From Haloglomus irregulare (lineage in GTDB: Archaea > Halobacteriota > Halobacteria > Halobacteriales > Haloarculaceae), in the NCBI RefSeq assembly GCF_007421925.1, contig NZ_QMDX01000001.1, positions 146,629 through 210,628 on the forward strand: a DNA stretch of 64,000 bases, written 5' to 3'. A program made the translations under genes and the position numbers. Of the stretch, positions 34,914 through 43,316 are shown one piece after another. Each line of letters starts with the position of its first letter. Within the stretch, counting starts at the first letter, position 1. The notes beneath the pieces are model-generated. The model did not search any database, was not told the origin of the DNA, and was given only the letters and a program-made list of their open reading frames with translations.

Positions 34914-35528
34914 TCAGTCGCTGTCGGCGCGGGGCCCGCTGCCAGGATCCTCCGAGTCGGGGATGGCCTCGCCGATGGCGACGGCGAACCGTTCCATCTC
35001 CCGGAGGTCATCAACAGCGTCATCCAGCCGGTCCTGGAGCTCCCTGCGCCGCTCGACGAGTCGCCGGTAGGCGCCGTGGTCTGCCAGCTCGGCGGCGCCG
35101 TGTTCGGTCTCTATGAGGGCGGTGCGACGGGCGACGGAGTAGAACTCCCGCAGGACGGTGTCGTACGTCCGCCTGGCGAGCAGGCTCTCGACGCAGTCGA
35201 ACAGGGCGTCCTCGTCGACGGGTTTCCGGAGGTAGTCGTCGAACCCCGTCTCGGCGATATCGGGGGAGGGCCCCACGCCGATCAGCATCACCGCGCGGCA
35301 GTCGTGGCCCGCCTCGCGGAACCGCGAGAGCACCTCGTCGCCGGACAGATCCGGCATCCGCCGGCCCAGGAGCGCGACGTCGACCGCCCCGTCGAATTCG
35401 GCCAGGGCCTCTCGGCCGCCGTAGGCACGATGGACCCGGAAGGTGCTCTCCAGCCGTGTGGCCTGCCGGTCAACGATGTCGGGCTCGTCATCGACGACCA
35501 GGACGGTCGCGCGGTCACCATTCGGCAT
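34914..35528 (-). CDS. HalX-type response regulator lacking the phospho-acceptor Asp
   Basis: The 204-residue protein has an N-terminal receiver domain (VLVVDDEPDIVDRQATRLES with Asp13/Asp14) and a C-terminal HalX helical domain (RTYDTVLREFYSVARRTALI, ERRRELQDRLDDAVDDLREM). The usual phospho-acceptor in LLDRRMP is Gly55 here (LLGRRMPDLSG; codon GGC at 35364-35366). The conserved switch Thr of the next strand is replaced in MLIGV. The Lys of the KP motif (LRKPVDED) is kept. The receiver is therefore probably not phosphorylated and may be constitutive or ligand-driven. It lies beside the exported-protein cluster. Confidence 0.88.
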   Translation of the reverse strand: MPNGDRATVLVVDDEPDIVDRQATRLESTFRVHRAYGGREALAEFDGAVDVALLGRRMPDLSGDEVLSRFREAGHDCRAVMLIGVGPSPDIAETGFDDYLRKPVDEDALFDCVESLLARRTYDTVLREFYSVARRTALIETEHGAAELADHGAYRRLVERRRELQDRLDDAVDDLREMERFAVAIGEAIPDSEDPGSGPRADSD

Positions 35529-35662
35529 GAGCAGCCCCCGTATGAGGGACGGACACCCGGATATTGCATAGTTCTTGCGTCAGACAACTGTATAATCTTC
35601 TAAACAACAGGTCAACTGGTAGTTTGCCGGGGTTTCGGGGCTGATTTTTGTTTAACGAACAG
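35529..35662. other. Short A+T-rich intergenic region
   Basis: No gene is seen. Bases 35560-35660 are A+T-rich (CATAGTTCTTGCGTC, TATAATCTTCTAAAC). The reverse-strand promoter of the response regulator should lie at its left end. Confidence 0.4.
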
Positions 35663-36112
35663 TCAGGCAGTCGCGTCCCGTTCCAGTTCGTCGAACGCCA
35701 TGCGGACGATGCGGGCCTCCACGAGGTCGCGCTCGTCGTGGAGCGCGTCGTCGTCGTCGTACTCGGTGACGACCGTTTCGGCATCGGTCCGCATCTCCTG
35801 CTCCAGCGGGCGCTGGTCCGGCTCGTCCCGAACGTCGTTCAGCAGCGCCTCGAAGTCCTCCCGGAGGACGAACGAGGCGTGGGCGACGTTGCACCGTGGC
35901 AGCGGGCTCATCCCCGCGTCCAGCACGACGTCGGTGACGGTCTCCCAGTCGGACTCACAGAAGTGCAGCGAGACGTCGCCCTCGATGTCGCGCCAGGCGA
36001 TGGGACCGGAGTTATCGAGCAGCTGGACCGCGCGCGGGGGAATCTCGATGCGGGCCGTCGTCTCCTCGCGACCGCAGAGGCAGCAGGGTTGTCCCGTCTT
36101 GCCCGTGTACAT
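35663..36112 (-). CDS. Cysteine-rich haloarchaeal protein
   Basis: The 149-residue protein opens MYTGKTGQPCCLCGREETTA with a CCLC knuckle. Further cysteines lie in LHFCESDWETV and PLPRCNVAHA. Together they can make one zinc site of the treble-clef or ribbon kind. The second half is acidic and helical (FVLREDFEALLNDVRDEPDQ). I know of no function. It lies 70 bases upstream of the cysteine synthase gene on the same strand. Confidence 0.75.
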   Translation of the reverse strand: MYTGKTGQPCCLCGREETTARIEIPPRAVQLLDNSGPIAWRDIEGDVSLHFCESDWETVTDVVLDAGMSPLPRCNVAHASFVLREDFEALLNDVRDEPDQRPLEQEMRTDAETVVTEYDDDDALHDERDLVEARIVRMAFDELERDATA

Positions 36113-36181
36113 GCCCGGGTGGAGGGGCTACGGCGGCAAAGGTCCCGCGTTCGCGGCGGCGCCGACCCCCCCTCCATGGAC

Positions 36182-37183
36182 TCAGTCCTCGCGGTCGAAC
36201 AGCCCGGTCGAGACGTACCGCTCCCCGGAGTCCCAGTAGACGGTGACGACGAGCGGGCAGTCCTCGGGGACCGCGACCCCCTCGTCGGCCGGCTCGTCCG
36301 ACAGCAGCCGCGTCTGGTTGTCGGGGGTCGGGCAGTCGCCGCCCGCGTGGGGGCCGTCGTCGGCGAGTCGGCGGGCGACCCGCCTGGCCGCGAGGTTCGA
36401 CGCGGCCGAGGACTGGCCGACCAGGATGCCCTCCTCACAGGCGAGTCGGCGGACCTCCGCCTCCGCGCTGTCGATGTCGACCGTCTCCACTCCGTCCAGG
36501 AGGTCGGTGTCGAGGTTCGGACTCACGAAGCCGGGACCCATCCCCTGGAAGTCGTCGTCGCCGGGCTCGCCACCACTGAGGACGGCGTTCTCGGCCGGCT
36601 CGACGCCGATGACCTCCATGTCGGGGAACGCCTCGCGGAGCCGCCGGCCGACCCCGGTGATGGTGCCCCCGGTGCCGATGCCGGCAACCAGGGCGTCGAT
36701 CTCCGCGTCCCCGACCTGATCCAGGATCTCCGGCCCGGTCGTCCGGTAGTGGGCCTCGGGGTTGGCCGGGTTGTCGAACTGCTGGAGTTGGACGGCGCCC
36801 GCCTCGGCCTCGAGCTCGTCGGCGCGGTCCTTGGCCGCGGAGATGTCCCCCTCGACGAGTTCGATATCGGCGCCGTACGCCCGCATCACCTGCCGACGCT
36901 CGGGTGATTTCGAGGCCGGCATGACGAGCGTCGCGTCGTACCCCTTCGCCGCGGCGACGAGCGCGATGCCGATGCCGGTGTTGCCCGACGTCGGCTCGAC
37001 GATGCGGTCGCCCGGCTCCAGGTCGCCGTCGCGCTCGGCGGCCTCCACCATCGCGACCGCGGGGCGGTCCTTGGCGCTCCCGCCGGGGTTGCGCGATTCG
37101 ATCTTGGCGGCGACCACGCTCCCGGGCGGCGCTTCGACCTGCACGAGCGGTGACCTGAGCGTCCGCAGGATACCCTGGTCCAT
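36182..37183 (-). CDS. cysK: Cysteine synthase (PLP-dependent)
   Basis: The 333-residue fold type II PLP enzyme has the lysine in SRNPGGSAKDRPAVAM near residue 38. The substrate loop is EPTSGNTGIGIALVAAAKGY, and the phosphate-binding glycines are in VAGIGTGGTITGVGRRLREA. EEGILVGQSSAASNLAA supplies the pyridine-ring serine. It makes cysteine from O-acetylserine (or a phosphorylated serine) and sulfide. CysK and CysM types cannot be separated safely by eye. An open frame extends to 37306, but ATG 37183 gives the family start MDQGILRTLRSPLVQVEAP. Confidence 0.92.
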   Translation of the reverse strand: MDQGILRTLRSPLVQVEAPPGSVVAAKIESRNPGGSAKDRPAVAMVEAAERDGDLEPGDRIVEPTSGNTGIGIALVAAAKGYDATLVMPASKSPERRQVMRAYGADIELVEGDISAAKDRADELEAEAGAVQLQQFDNPANPEAHYRTTGPEILDQVGDAEIDALVAGIGTGGTITGVGRRLREAFPDMEVIGVEPAENAVLSGGEPGDDDFQGMGPGFVSPNLDTDLLDGVETVDIDSAEAEVRRLACEEGILVGQSSAASNLAARRVARRLADDGPHAGGDCPTPDNQTRLLSDEPADEGVAVPEDCPLVVTVYWDSGERYVSTGLFDRED

Positions 37184-37241
37184 TGGCTGCGGCTTCGAGA
37201 CGGCGGGGTTTGAACCCGACGGAGCCGCCCATCGCGGGCGG

Positions 37242-38498
37242 TCAGGCGCGACGGAACTCGAACACGAACGCCGCGCCGCCCAGGTCGGCGTCCTCGACGC
37301 GGACATCGCCGTCGTACTGCTCCATCATCCGGTCGACGAAGAAGAGGCCGAACCCGCCCTCGCCGCTTGACTCCCCGCGGTAGAAGACCCGCTCCTTCCG
37401 CTCGTCCGGCACGCCCGGCCCGTCGTCGGCGACGCGGACGGTCACGCGGTCCTCACCGGACGTGACCGTCACCCGGATGCCCGGGGTGGCACCGTCGTGG
37501 TGGGCGACGGCGTTGGTCAGGACGTTGCCGAGCACGTCCGAGAGGATCTCGTTGGCCACGACCTGCGGGCCACCGCCGTCGGGGAGCCCCTCGACCGTCA
37601 CCGTCGCGTCGAACGACTGTCGGACCGTCTCGGCCTGCGCACGTAGCGCCGCGCCGAGGTCCATCCCCCGGAGGTCCGGCTCCTCGTCGATGATGGTGTC
37701 GATGACTGCGCCCGTACGCTCGACCTCCCGCCCGATCTCCTCGGCCTGGGCCTCGATGGTCTCGAGGAACTCCGGTGCCCGGTCATCCATGTCGGCGACC
37801 GTCCCGGCACCGTCGAAGTCGTCGCGGAGGAACCCCGCCCGCGACTCGATGATCATCACGCTGTTGTTGATGTCGTGGCGGAGCACGCGGTTGATGAGCC
37901 TCAGGTCCTCGTTCGTCTCGCGGGCCTCCTCGAGGAGTCGCTCGGCCTCCTCCTGGGCCACTACCAGTTGCTGGCGGTTGGCCTCGGCCTCCTCGCGGGC
38001 GCGTTCGGCCTCCTCGCGGGCGTACTCGGCGACCCGGGCGTCGCGGCGCTGGCGGGCGTACAGTGCCCCGATGATCGCCCCCGCGATACCGCCGCCGCCC
38101 GCCGCCGTGAACAGGACGAACAGCGCCTCCGCGATCACCCGGCCCTCGGCCGCACGGATGATCATTGTCAGCGTGATGATACCCGTGAACACCGCGCCGC
38201 CGGCGAGCGTCACCTGGGCCACGCGCCACCGCTCGCCGCGGTCGAACCCGGACCGCGAGAGCCGGACGCCGGCATAGAGCAGCCCGGTCGACAGCGAGAG
38301 CCCGATCAGCGCCGCGGCCAGCGGCGGCAACTCGACGGCCAGCGTCCGCTGCTCGCGGAGGAAGTTCCAGACCGTCGTCGCCAGCAACCCGATGCCGAAC
38401 GCGAGTATGAGAAGCGAGGGACCCCGGACGCGGAGGGTGTCGACCGGTTCGGAACCGACGTCGCTCGCCGACTCCGTCGGCTCGGAACGAGCCCCCAT
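37242..38498 (-). CDS. Membrane-bound sensor histidine kinase
   Basis: The 418-residue protein has four predicted membrane helices in the first 155 residues (LLILAFGIGLLATTVWNFL, PPLAAALIGLSLSTGLLYAG, and two more). A Glu/Ala-rich signalling helix at about 160-200 follows, with EEAERAREEAEANRQQL. The dimerisation helix carries His208 in INRVLRHDINNSVMI. The ATPase domain has an N-box in EILSDVLGNVLTNAVAHHDG, then VADDGPGVPDER and GGFGLFFVDRMMEQ. No response regulator is adjacent. The signal is unknown and may be sensed within the membrane. ATG 38498 is preferred to the upstream ATG at 38525. Confidence 0.9.
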   Translation of the reverse strand: MGARSEPTESASDVGSEPVDTLRVRGPSLLILAFGIGLLATTVWNFLREQRTLAVELPPLAAALIGLSLSTGLLYAGVRLSRSGFDRGERWRVAQVTLAGGAVFTGIITLTMIIRAAEGRVIAEALFVLFTAAGGGGIAGAIIGALYARQRRDARVAEYAREEAERAREEAEANRQQLVVAQEEAERLLEEARETNEDLRLINRVLRHDINNSVMIIESRAGFLRDDFDGAGTVADMDDRAPEFLETIEAQAEEIGREVERTGAVIDTIIDEEPDLRGMDLGAALRAQAETVRQSFDATVTVEGLPDGGGPQVVANEILSDVLGNVLTNAVAHHDGATPGIRVTVTSGEDRVTVRVADDGPGVPDERKERVFYRGESSGEGGFGLFFVDRMMEQYDGDVRVEDADLGGAAFVFEFRRA

Positions 38499-38570
38499 TG
38501 CGTGATTCTCATTCCAGCCCGCCACTTGATACCTGTGGCCGGACGGCGACGAACGGTCGGGACGAGCGGC

Positions 38571-39479
38571 TCAGTAGTGCCAGGGGAACTCGGAGAAGTC
38601 CGGGTCACGACCCTCGTTGAACGCGTCCCGGCCCTCGGCGGCCTCGTCAGTCATGTACCCCAGCCGCGTCGCCTCGCCCGCGAACACCTGCTGGCCCACC
38701 AGCCCGTCCGTGTCCATATTGAACGCGTACTTCAGCATCCGCATCGCCATCGGCGATTTGCTCGTCATCTCGGCGGCCCACTCCAGAGCCACGTCCTCCA
38801 GCTCGTCGTGAGGGACCGCCGCGTTCGCCATCCCCATCTCGACGGCCTCCTCGGCGGAGTAGGTCTTCCCGAGGAAGAACACCTCGCGGGCCTTCTTGTG
38901 GCCGACCTGGTTGGCGAGGTAGGCCGACCCGAAGCCGGCGTCGAAGCTCGCCACGTCGGGGTCCGTCTGGAGGAACTTGGCGTGCTCCGCGCTCGCGAGC
39001 GTCATGTCACAGACCACGTGCAGCGAGTGGCCGCCGCCGACCGCCCAGCCCGGCACCACACAGAGCACGGGCTTCGGGAGATGCCGGATGAGCCGCTGCA
39101 CCTCCAGAATATGGAGTCTGGGTGCCTGCTGGCCACCACCGCCGTCGGGAGCGGGGTCCTCGCCGGCGGTGTACTCGTAGCCGGCGTCACCGCGGATGGC
39201 CTGGTCGCCGCCCGAGCAGAACGAGCGCCCGCCGTCCTTCGGGGAGGGGCCGTTCCCCGTGAGGACCACGCAGCCGATGTCCGTCCGGCGTTTGGCGTCG
39301 TCGAGCGCGGTGTAGAGCTCGTCGACGGTCTCCGGGCGGAAGGCGTTGCGCTTGGCGGGCCGGTCGAAGGCGATCCGGACGGCCGGCACGTCGGTCCCCC
39401 GGTGGTAGGTCAGGTCGCGGAAGTCGAACCCGTCGACCGGTTCCCATGCGTCGGGGTCGAACGTCTCGGAGACGGACAT
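38571..39479 (-). CDS. menB: 1,4-dihydroxy-2-naphthoyl-CoA synthase
   Basis: The 302-residue crotonase-family enzyme closes the second ring of menaquinone. Family hallmarks are RIAFDRPAKRNAFRPETVDE, the oxyanion hole SFCSGGDQAIRG, PGWAVGGGHSLHVVCDMTLA, and SFDAGFGSAYLANQVGHKKA. In QTDPDVASFD an Asp stands where bicarbonate-dependent MenB enzymes have Gly, so this is probably the bicarbonate-independent type. Haloarchaea use menaquinones in respiration. ATG 39479 (MSVSETFDPDAWEPVDGFD) fits the family start. No other men genes are beside it. Confidence 0.93.
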   Translation of the reverse strand: MSVSETFDPDAWEPVDGFDFRDLTYHRGTDVPAVRIAFDRPAKRNAFRPETVDELYTALDDAKRRTDIGCVVLTGNGPSPKDGGRSFCSGGDQAIRGDAGYEYTAGEDPAPDGGGGQQAPRLHILEVQRLIRHLPKPVLCVVPGWAVGGGHSLHVVCDMTLASAEHAKFLQTDPDVASFDAGFGSAYLANQVGHKKAREVFFLGKTYSAEEAVEMGMANAAVPHDELEDVALEWAAEMTSKSPMAMRMLKYAFNMDTDGLVGQQVFAGEATRLGYMTDEAAEGRDAFNEGRDPDFSEFPWHY

Positions 39480-39672
39480 ACCGGTGTCTCGCCGGGACGG
39501 GGCAAAAACGCCCGGACGGCGGCGATTCGGGCTGGGAGCGCGACGCGAGACCGAGCGGTGTCGGGGATGTCCGGCGGATAGCCACGACGAGCCAGTGTCT
39601 CGGATGCAGTCCGTCGCCCGTTCGACCGATTTCACCCACATGGCGGTACTCGAGGCGTCCCACAGGATGCGC

Positions 39673-39966
39673 TCAGCGGTAGAGCGAGAGGTAGATCATC
39701 AGGAACCCGACGATGAACGGGACCGTCTCGGCGACCTGCAGGTAGACCAGTTCCGAGCCGGCAGCCGCGCCCGTGGTGCCGATCTGCGTGGTGAGGTTGG
39801 TGACGGCCACGCCCATGCTGATGAAGGCGAAGCCGATGAAGGCGTACTGGAGCCGCTGGGACTGCCGGCGCTGGTAGGACTGGAAACTGATGACGGTCAG
39901 TCCCAGCGAGAGCCCGAACAGTATCAGCCGCATGAGGATGAGCACCCCCTGCAACACGTCGACCAT
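39673..39966 (-). CDS. Three-TM small membrane protein
   Basis: The 97-residue protein has three hydrophobic helices (LQGVLILMRLILFGLSLGLT, YAFIGFAFISMGVAVTNL, TVPFIVGFLMIYLSLYR) separated by a short basic loop (SYQRRQSQRLQ). Small proteins of this layout usually accompany a winged-helix gene in haloarchaea, as here (40036-40392, 69 bases upstream). I infer a functional pair. The membrane protein might sense and the regulator respond. ATG 39966 is preferred to the upstream start at 39996. Confidence 0.8.
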   Translation of the reverse strand: MVDVLQGVLILMRLILFGLSLGLTVISFQSYQRRQSQRLQYAFIGFAFISMGVAVTNLTTQIGTTGAAAGSELVYLQVAETVPFIVGFLMIYLSLYR

Positions 39967-40035
39967 CCTTACTGTGGAGGCGTCCCACCGGGTCAAAAAA
40001 CCACCCGGTCGGTTTCCGACTCGGGAGCCGCCCCG

Positions 40036-40392
40036 TCACTCGGACTCGGCGCCGAGTTCGTCCCAGAGCTTGCCGAACCGGTCTGGGAGGTTCTCCTCCC
40101 GGTAGATGCGCATCTTGTACTCCTCGTCCTCTAAGCTGATGACGGTAGAGTCGAAGTTACACTCGTAGATGTTGTAGTGGTTGCCGTCCTCCGCGACCGC
40201 CGTCCGCTCGGTGATGAGTTCGTGCTCCTGAAGTAGCTCTAGCCGCCGGTAGATGGTCGGCAGCGAGAGGTCGCACTCGCCGGCCAACTCCTTCGCCGAG
40301 CGGGGGTTCCGGCTGATGGCCGCGAGGACCCTTCTGGCGTGTTCATCGCCGATCGTGTTCAGTATCTCCTCGATACTGCGCTCTTCATCCAC
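40036..40392 (-). CDS. ArsR/helix-turn-helix transcriptional regulator
   Basis: From GTG 40392 the 118-residue protein has a winged helix with IEEILNTIGDEHARRVLAAI, RSAKELAGECDLSLPTIYRR and ELLQEHELITERTAVAEDGN. It ends NIYECNFDSTVISLEDEEYK, a C-terminal strand-turn-helix. This is a common haloarchaeal one-component regulator family with unknown effectors. No ATG exists nearby in frame, so GTG is accepted. The next gene on the strand is the three-TM protein. Confidence 0.85.
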   Translation of the reverse strand: MDEERSIEEILNTIGDEHARRVLAAISRNPRSAKELAGECDLSLPTIYRRLELLQEHELITERTAVAEDGNHYNIYECNFDSTVISLEDEEYKMRIYREENLPDRFGKLWDELGAESE

Positions 40393-40492
40393 ACGCGGAG
40401 GTCGGAGGGGCAGGTCAAAGGCTTTTCTGCCACCCCCCCGCCGGCGCGGCGTCGGGGGCGGTTTCAAGTATCCCCACTGCCTCCGCCGGGAC

Positions 40493-40912
40493 ATGTACGA
40501 CGCCATCCTGCTCGCGACCGACGGCAGCGAGGCCGCCGGCGCCGCGCTCGACCACGCCGTCACGACCGCCGACGCCCACGGCGCCACGCTGCACGCCCTC
40601 TCGGTCGCCGACGAGCGCATCGCGCTCGCGGCCGACGACACCGACGACACTCGGGCGGAACTGCGCGAGCGCGCACAGACGGCCGTCGACGACGCCGCCG
40701 GGACCGCGAGCGCCAGTGGGGTCCACGTCGAGACGGATGTCCGCGACGGCGTCCCCTTCCGCGAGGTGCTCGCCTGCGCGGCCGACGTGGACGTGGGCCT
40801 CATCGTCGTCGGCACACACGGCCGCGAGGGGCGCGAGAAACGGATCAACATGGGCTCGACGGCCGAGCGGGTCGTGAACGGGGCCGACAGGCCGGTGCTG
40901 GTGGTGCGGTAG
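40493..40912 (+). CDS. Universal stress protein UspA family
   Basis: The 139-residue protein starts MYDAILLATDGSEAAGAALD. It has the ATP-binding signature VVGTHGREGREKRINMGSTA (G-x2-G-x9-G-S/T), so it belongs to the nucleotide-binding Usp branch. It ends ADRPVLVVR. Usp proteins are cytoplasmic dimers tied to stress and energy state. The frame continues upstream to 40253, but ATG 40493 is the family start. It is divergent from the winged-helix gene, with 100 bases between them. Confidence 0.92.
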   Translation: MYDAILLATDGSEAAGAALDHAVTTADAHGATLHALSVADERIALAADDTDDTRAELRERAQTAVDDAAGTASASGVHVETDVRDGVPFREVLACAADVDVGLIVVGTHGREGREKRINMGSTAERVVNGADRPVLVVR

Positions 40913-40961
40913 GGGGGCGGGGGCCACGCTGCGGTTGCACGCACCCCCGGCCCGGCCGGGG

Positions 40962-41687
40962 CTAGTCGCGCGCGCCGACCGTGTTCCGCAGCGTCCCGAT
41001 GCCCTCGTACCGGATTTCGATCTCGTCGCCCGGCTCGACGAGGCCGGGGTTGGCCGGCGAGCCGAAGGAGACCACGTCGCCGGGCGTCAGGGTGAACCGC
41101 TCGGAGATGAACGCCACCACCTCGCGCGGCCCGATGAACATGTTCTCGGTGTTGTCGTGCTGGCGGCGCTCCCCGTTGATGTGGGTCTCCATCTCCAGAC
41201 CCACGGGGTCGACGTCCGTGTCGACGACGGGTCCGAGCGGGCCGCTCGCGTCGAACGCCTTCCGCGCCGTGCGGCGCTCCTGGTCCAGGCAGTCCAGGTC
41301 GTTGAGTATCGTGTACCCCTCGATCACGTCGTCGACCGCGTCCTCGGCGACGTGCGTGCAGCGCTCGCCGATGACCGCCGCCAGCTCGCCGGCGTAGGTC
41401 AGCTCCGAGGAGAAAGCGGGGTACGGGATTGGCTGCTCGGGCGGGTGCAGCGAGACGGGCGGCTTGATGAAGAAGTCGGGCTCGTCGGGGATCTCGTAGT
41501 CCATCTGCTCGACCTTCTCGCCGAAGTTGCGGCCGACGCAGTAGAACACCGACGGCTCGCAGGGCGCACGCAGCGTCGCCTCGTCGGTCGCCACGTCGTA
41601 CGTCCCCGAGTCGACCGTGACCACGCCATCCTCGTACTCGCCGCGCTCGACGCCCGCGTCCGTCTCGATGCGCGCTAGCTTGGGCAT
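40962..41687 (-). CDS. Fumarylacetoacetate hydrolase-family protein
   Basis: The 241-residue protein has the FAH fold. VFYCVGRNFGEKVEQMDYEI leads into FFIKPPVSLHPPEQPIPYP, and metal ligands Glu-x-Glu appear in the LTYAGELAAVIGE region and later around YTILNDLDCLD. GFGSPANPGL-like turns are seen near the end (VVSFGSPANPGLVEPGDEIE). The family cleaves or isomerises 2,4-dioxo acids and 2-hydroxyhepta-dienedioates. Substrate prediction is not possible. It is divergent from aroC. Confidence 0.87.
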   Translation of the reverse strand: MPKLARIETDAGVERGEYEDGVVTVDSGTYDVATDEATLRAPCEPSVFYCVGRNFGEKVEQMDYEIPDEPDFFIKPPVSLHPPEQPIPYPAFSSELTYAGELAAVIGERCTHVAEDAVDDVIEGYTILNDLDCLDQERRTARKAFDASGPLGPVVDTDVDPVGLEMETHINGERRQHDNTENMFIGPREVVAFISERFTLTPGDVVSFGSPANPGLVEPGDEIEIRYEGIGTLRNTVGARD

Positions 41688-41832
41688 GACGGGGTGCGCG
41701 GCCGTCGGCGGTAGGAACCTGTCGGTTCCGGCTCGCCGGCGGGTGCGAACCCGCCACCGACGCCACCCTCCGGGCGGTCCAGTCCTGCCCGGAACGCACC
41801 ACCTAAATGCGACCACCACACAAACGATACCA

Positions 41833-43071
41833 ATGAACGGCAACGAGTTCGGCCGGCTCTTCCGGTTCACGACGTTCGGCGAGAGCCACGGCGAGGCGAT
41901 GGGCTGCACCGTCTCCGGCTGTCCCGCGGGCGTCCCCATCGACGAGGAGACGGTCCAGCGCGAGCTCGACCGGCGCAAGCCCGGCCAGTCGATGATCACG
42001 ACCTCCCGGGGCGAACCCGACGAGGTGTCGATCAAGTCCGGCGTGCAGGACGGCTACACCACCGGGACGCCGGTCGGGATGGTGATCCAGAACAAGGACG
42101 CCCGCTCGGGGAAGTACGAGCCGTTCGTGACGGCCCCGCGGCCGAGCCACGGCGACTACACCTACTCGACGAAGTTCGGCACTCGGAACTGGGGCGGCGG
42201 CGGGCGCTCCTCGGCCCGGGAGACGGTGAACTGGGTCGCCGCGGGCGCCGTCGCGAAGGCGGTCCTGGCGGCGAGCGACCACGACGTGCGGATCAAGGCC
42301 CACGTCAACCAGATCGGCGACATCCGGGCGCCGGAGGTGAGCTTCGAGGAGATGCTCGAACACACCGAGGAGAACGAGGTGCGCTGTGCCCACCCGGAGA
42401 CCGCCGAGGAGATGCGTGAGGCCATCGACCGCTACCAGGAGGAGGGCGACTCGATCGGCGGCGTCATCGAGTTCGAGATGCGCGGGGTGCCGCGGGGGCT
42501 GGGTGCGCCCCGGTTCGACTCGTTCCCGGCGCGGCTCGGACAGGCCATGCTGTCCGTTCCGGCGACGACGGCCTTCGAGTTCGGCCTCGGACGCGAGGCC
42601 GCGTCCGTCCGGGGCATCGACCGGAACGAGGACTGGACCCGGATGGGGGCCGAGGACGCACCGGAGGACGTCGTCGCCGAGGCGGGCGACCCCGTCCCCG
42701 TCGGCAACGACCACGGGGGGCTCCAGGGCGGCATCACCACCGGCGAGCCCATCTACGGCGAGATGACCTGGCACGCGCCGACCAGCATCCCGAAGGAGCA
42801 GACCACCTACGACTGGGAGACGGAGGAACAAAAACAGGTGCAGGTCGTCGGCCGCCACGACCCCTCGCTCCCGCCGCGAGCCGTGCCCGTCGTCGAGGCG
42901 ATGCTGCACTGTACGGTGCTCGACTTCATGCTGCTGGCCGGCCGCATCAACCCCGACCGGGTCGACGGCCGTCCCGGCGAGTACGAGACCGACTACCACC
43001 CCTCCTCGCCGCGGAACGACCCCGACGACGCCGCCACCAGCGCCGAGGTCGTGGACCAGGACGACGACTGA
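41833..43071 (+). CDS. aroC: Chorismate synthase
   Basis: The 412-residue enzyme makes chorismate from EPSP using reduced FMN. It begins NEFGRLFRFTTFGESHGEAM, one of the family signatures, and has RRKPGQSMITTSRGEPDEV, the signature region HGDYTYSTKFGTRNWGGGGR, and SARETVNWVAAGAVAKAVL. GNDHGGLQGGITTGEPIYG follows. The end is an acidic halophile tail. The frame is open upstream, but ATG 41833 gives the family start. Confidence 0.97.
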   Translation: MNGNEFGRLFRFTTFGESHGEAMGCTVSGCPAGVPIDEETVQRELDRRKPGQSMITTSRGEPDEVSIKSGVQDGYTTGTPVGMVIQNKDARSGKYEPFVTAPRPSHGDYTYSTKFGTRNWGGGGRSSARETVNWVAAGAVAKAVLAASDHDVRIKAHVNQIGDIRAPEVSFEEMLEHTEENEVRCAHPETAEEMREAIDRYQEEGDSIGGVIEFEMRGVPRGLGAPRFDSFPARLGQAMLSVPATTAFEFGLGREAASVRGIDRNEDWTRMGAEDAPEDVVAEAGDPVPVGNDHGGLQGGITTGEPIYGEMTWHAPTSIPKEQTTYDWETEEQKQVQVVGRHDPSLPPRAVPVVEAMLHCTVLDFMLLAGRINPDRVDGRPGEYETDYHPSSPRNDPDDAATSAEVVDQDDD

Positions 43072-43316
43072 CTACCCCGACCCGGGGGCGGTCGTTCCGG
43101 CTCCCGTCCGGGTCACGGCTCCGGCGTGTGGACCCGACCGTCGCCCGGAACCGGTCGCCGTCGAAGCGGAAGCGCCGGCTGCCGGCCCGGAAATCGACCC
43201 GTCGGAGGACCCGCCGGGCCACGGTCCCGTTGCCCGGAGCAGCCGCCGCGGACGCCCGCCGTCGCAGGTCCGTCCTCCCGTGCCGGGCGGGCATGAGGCT
43301 TCAGGCGCCGTTCGGG
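43072..43316. other. Intergenic region after aroC
   Basis: No gene is seen. It is G+C-rich and has no strong hairpin or A+T patch. The shadow frames on both strands are Arg/Pro-rich and not convincing. Confidence 0.5.

Noticed and set aside
40253-40492. Earlier start for the UspA gene
   Set aside because: The added residues are the antisense of the winged-helix gene, and the Usp family starts at MYDAILLATDG.
41817-41830. 14-base CACACAAACGATAC shared by the aroC leader and, inverted, the ribK promoter region (6037-6050)
   Set aside because: Matches of this length are expected several times by chance in 64 kb, and the two sites lie at different places relative to the TATA boxes.
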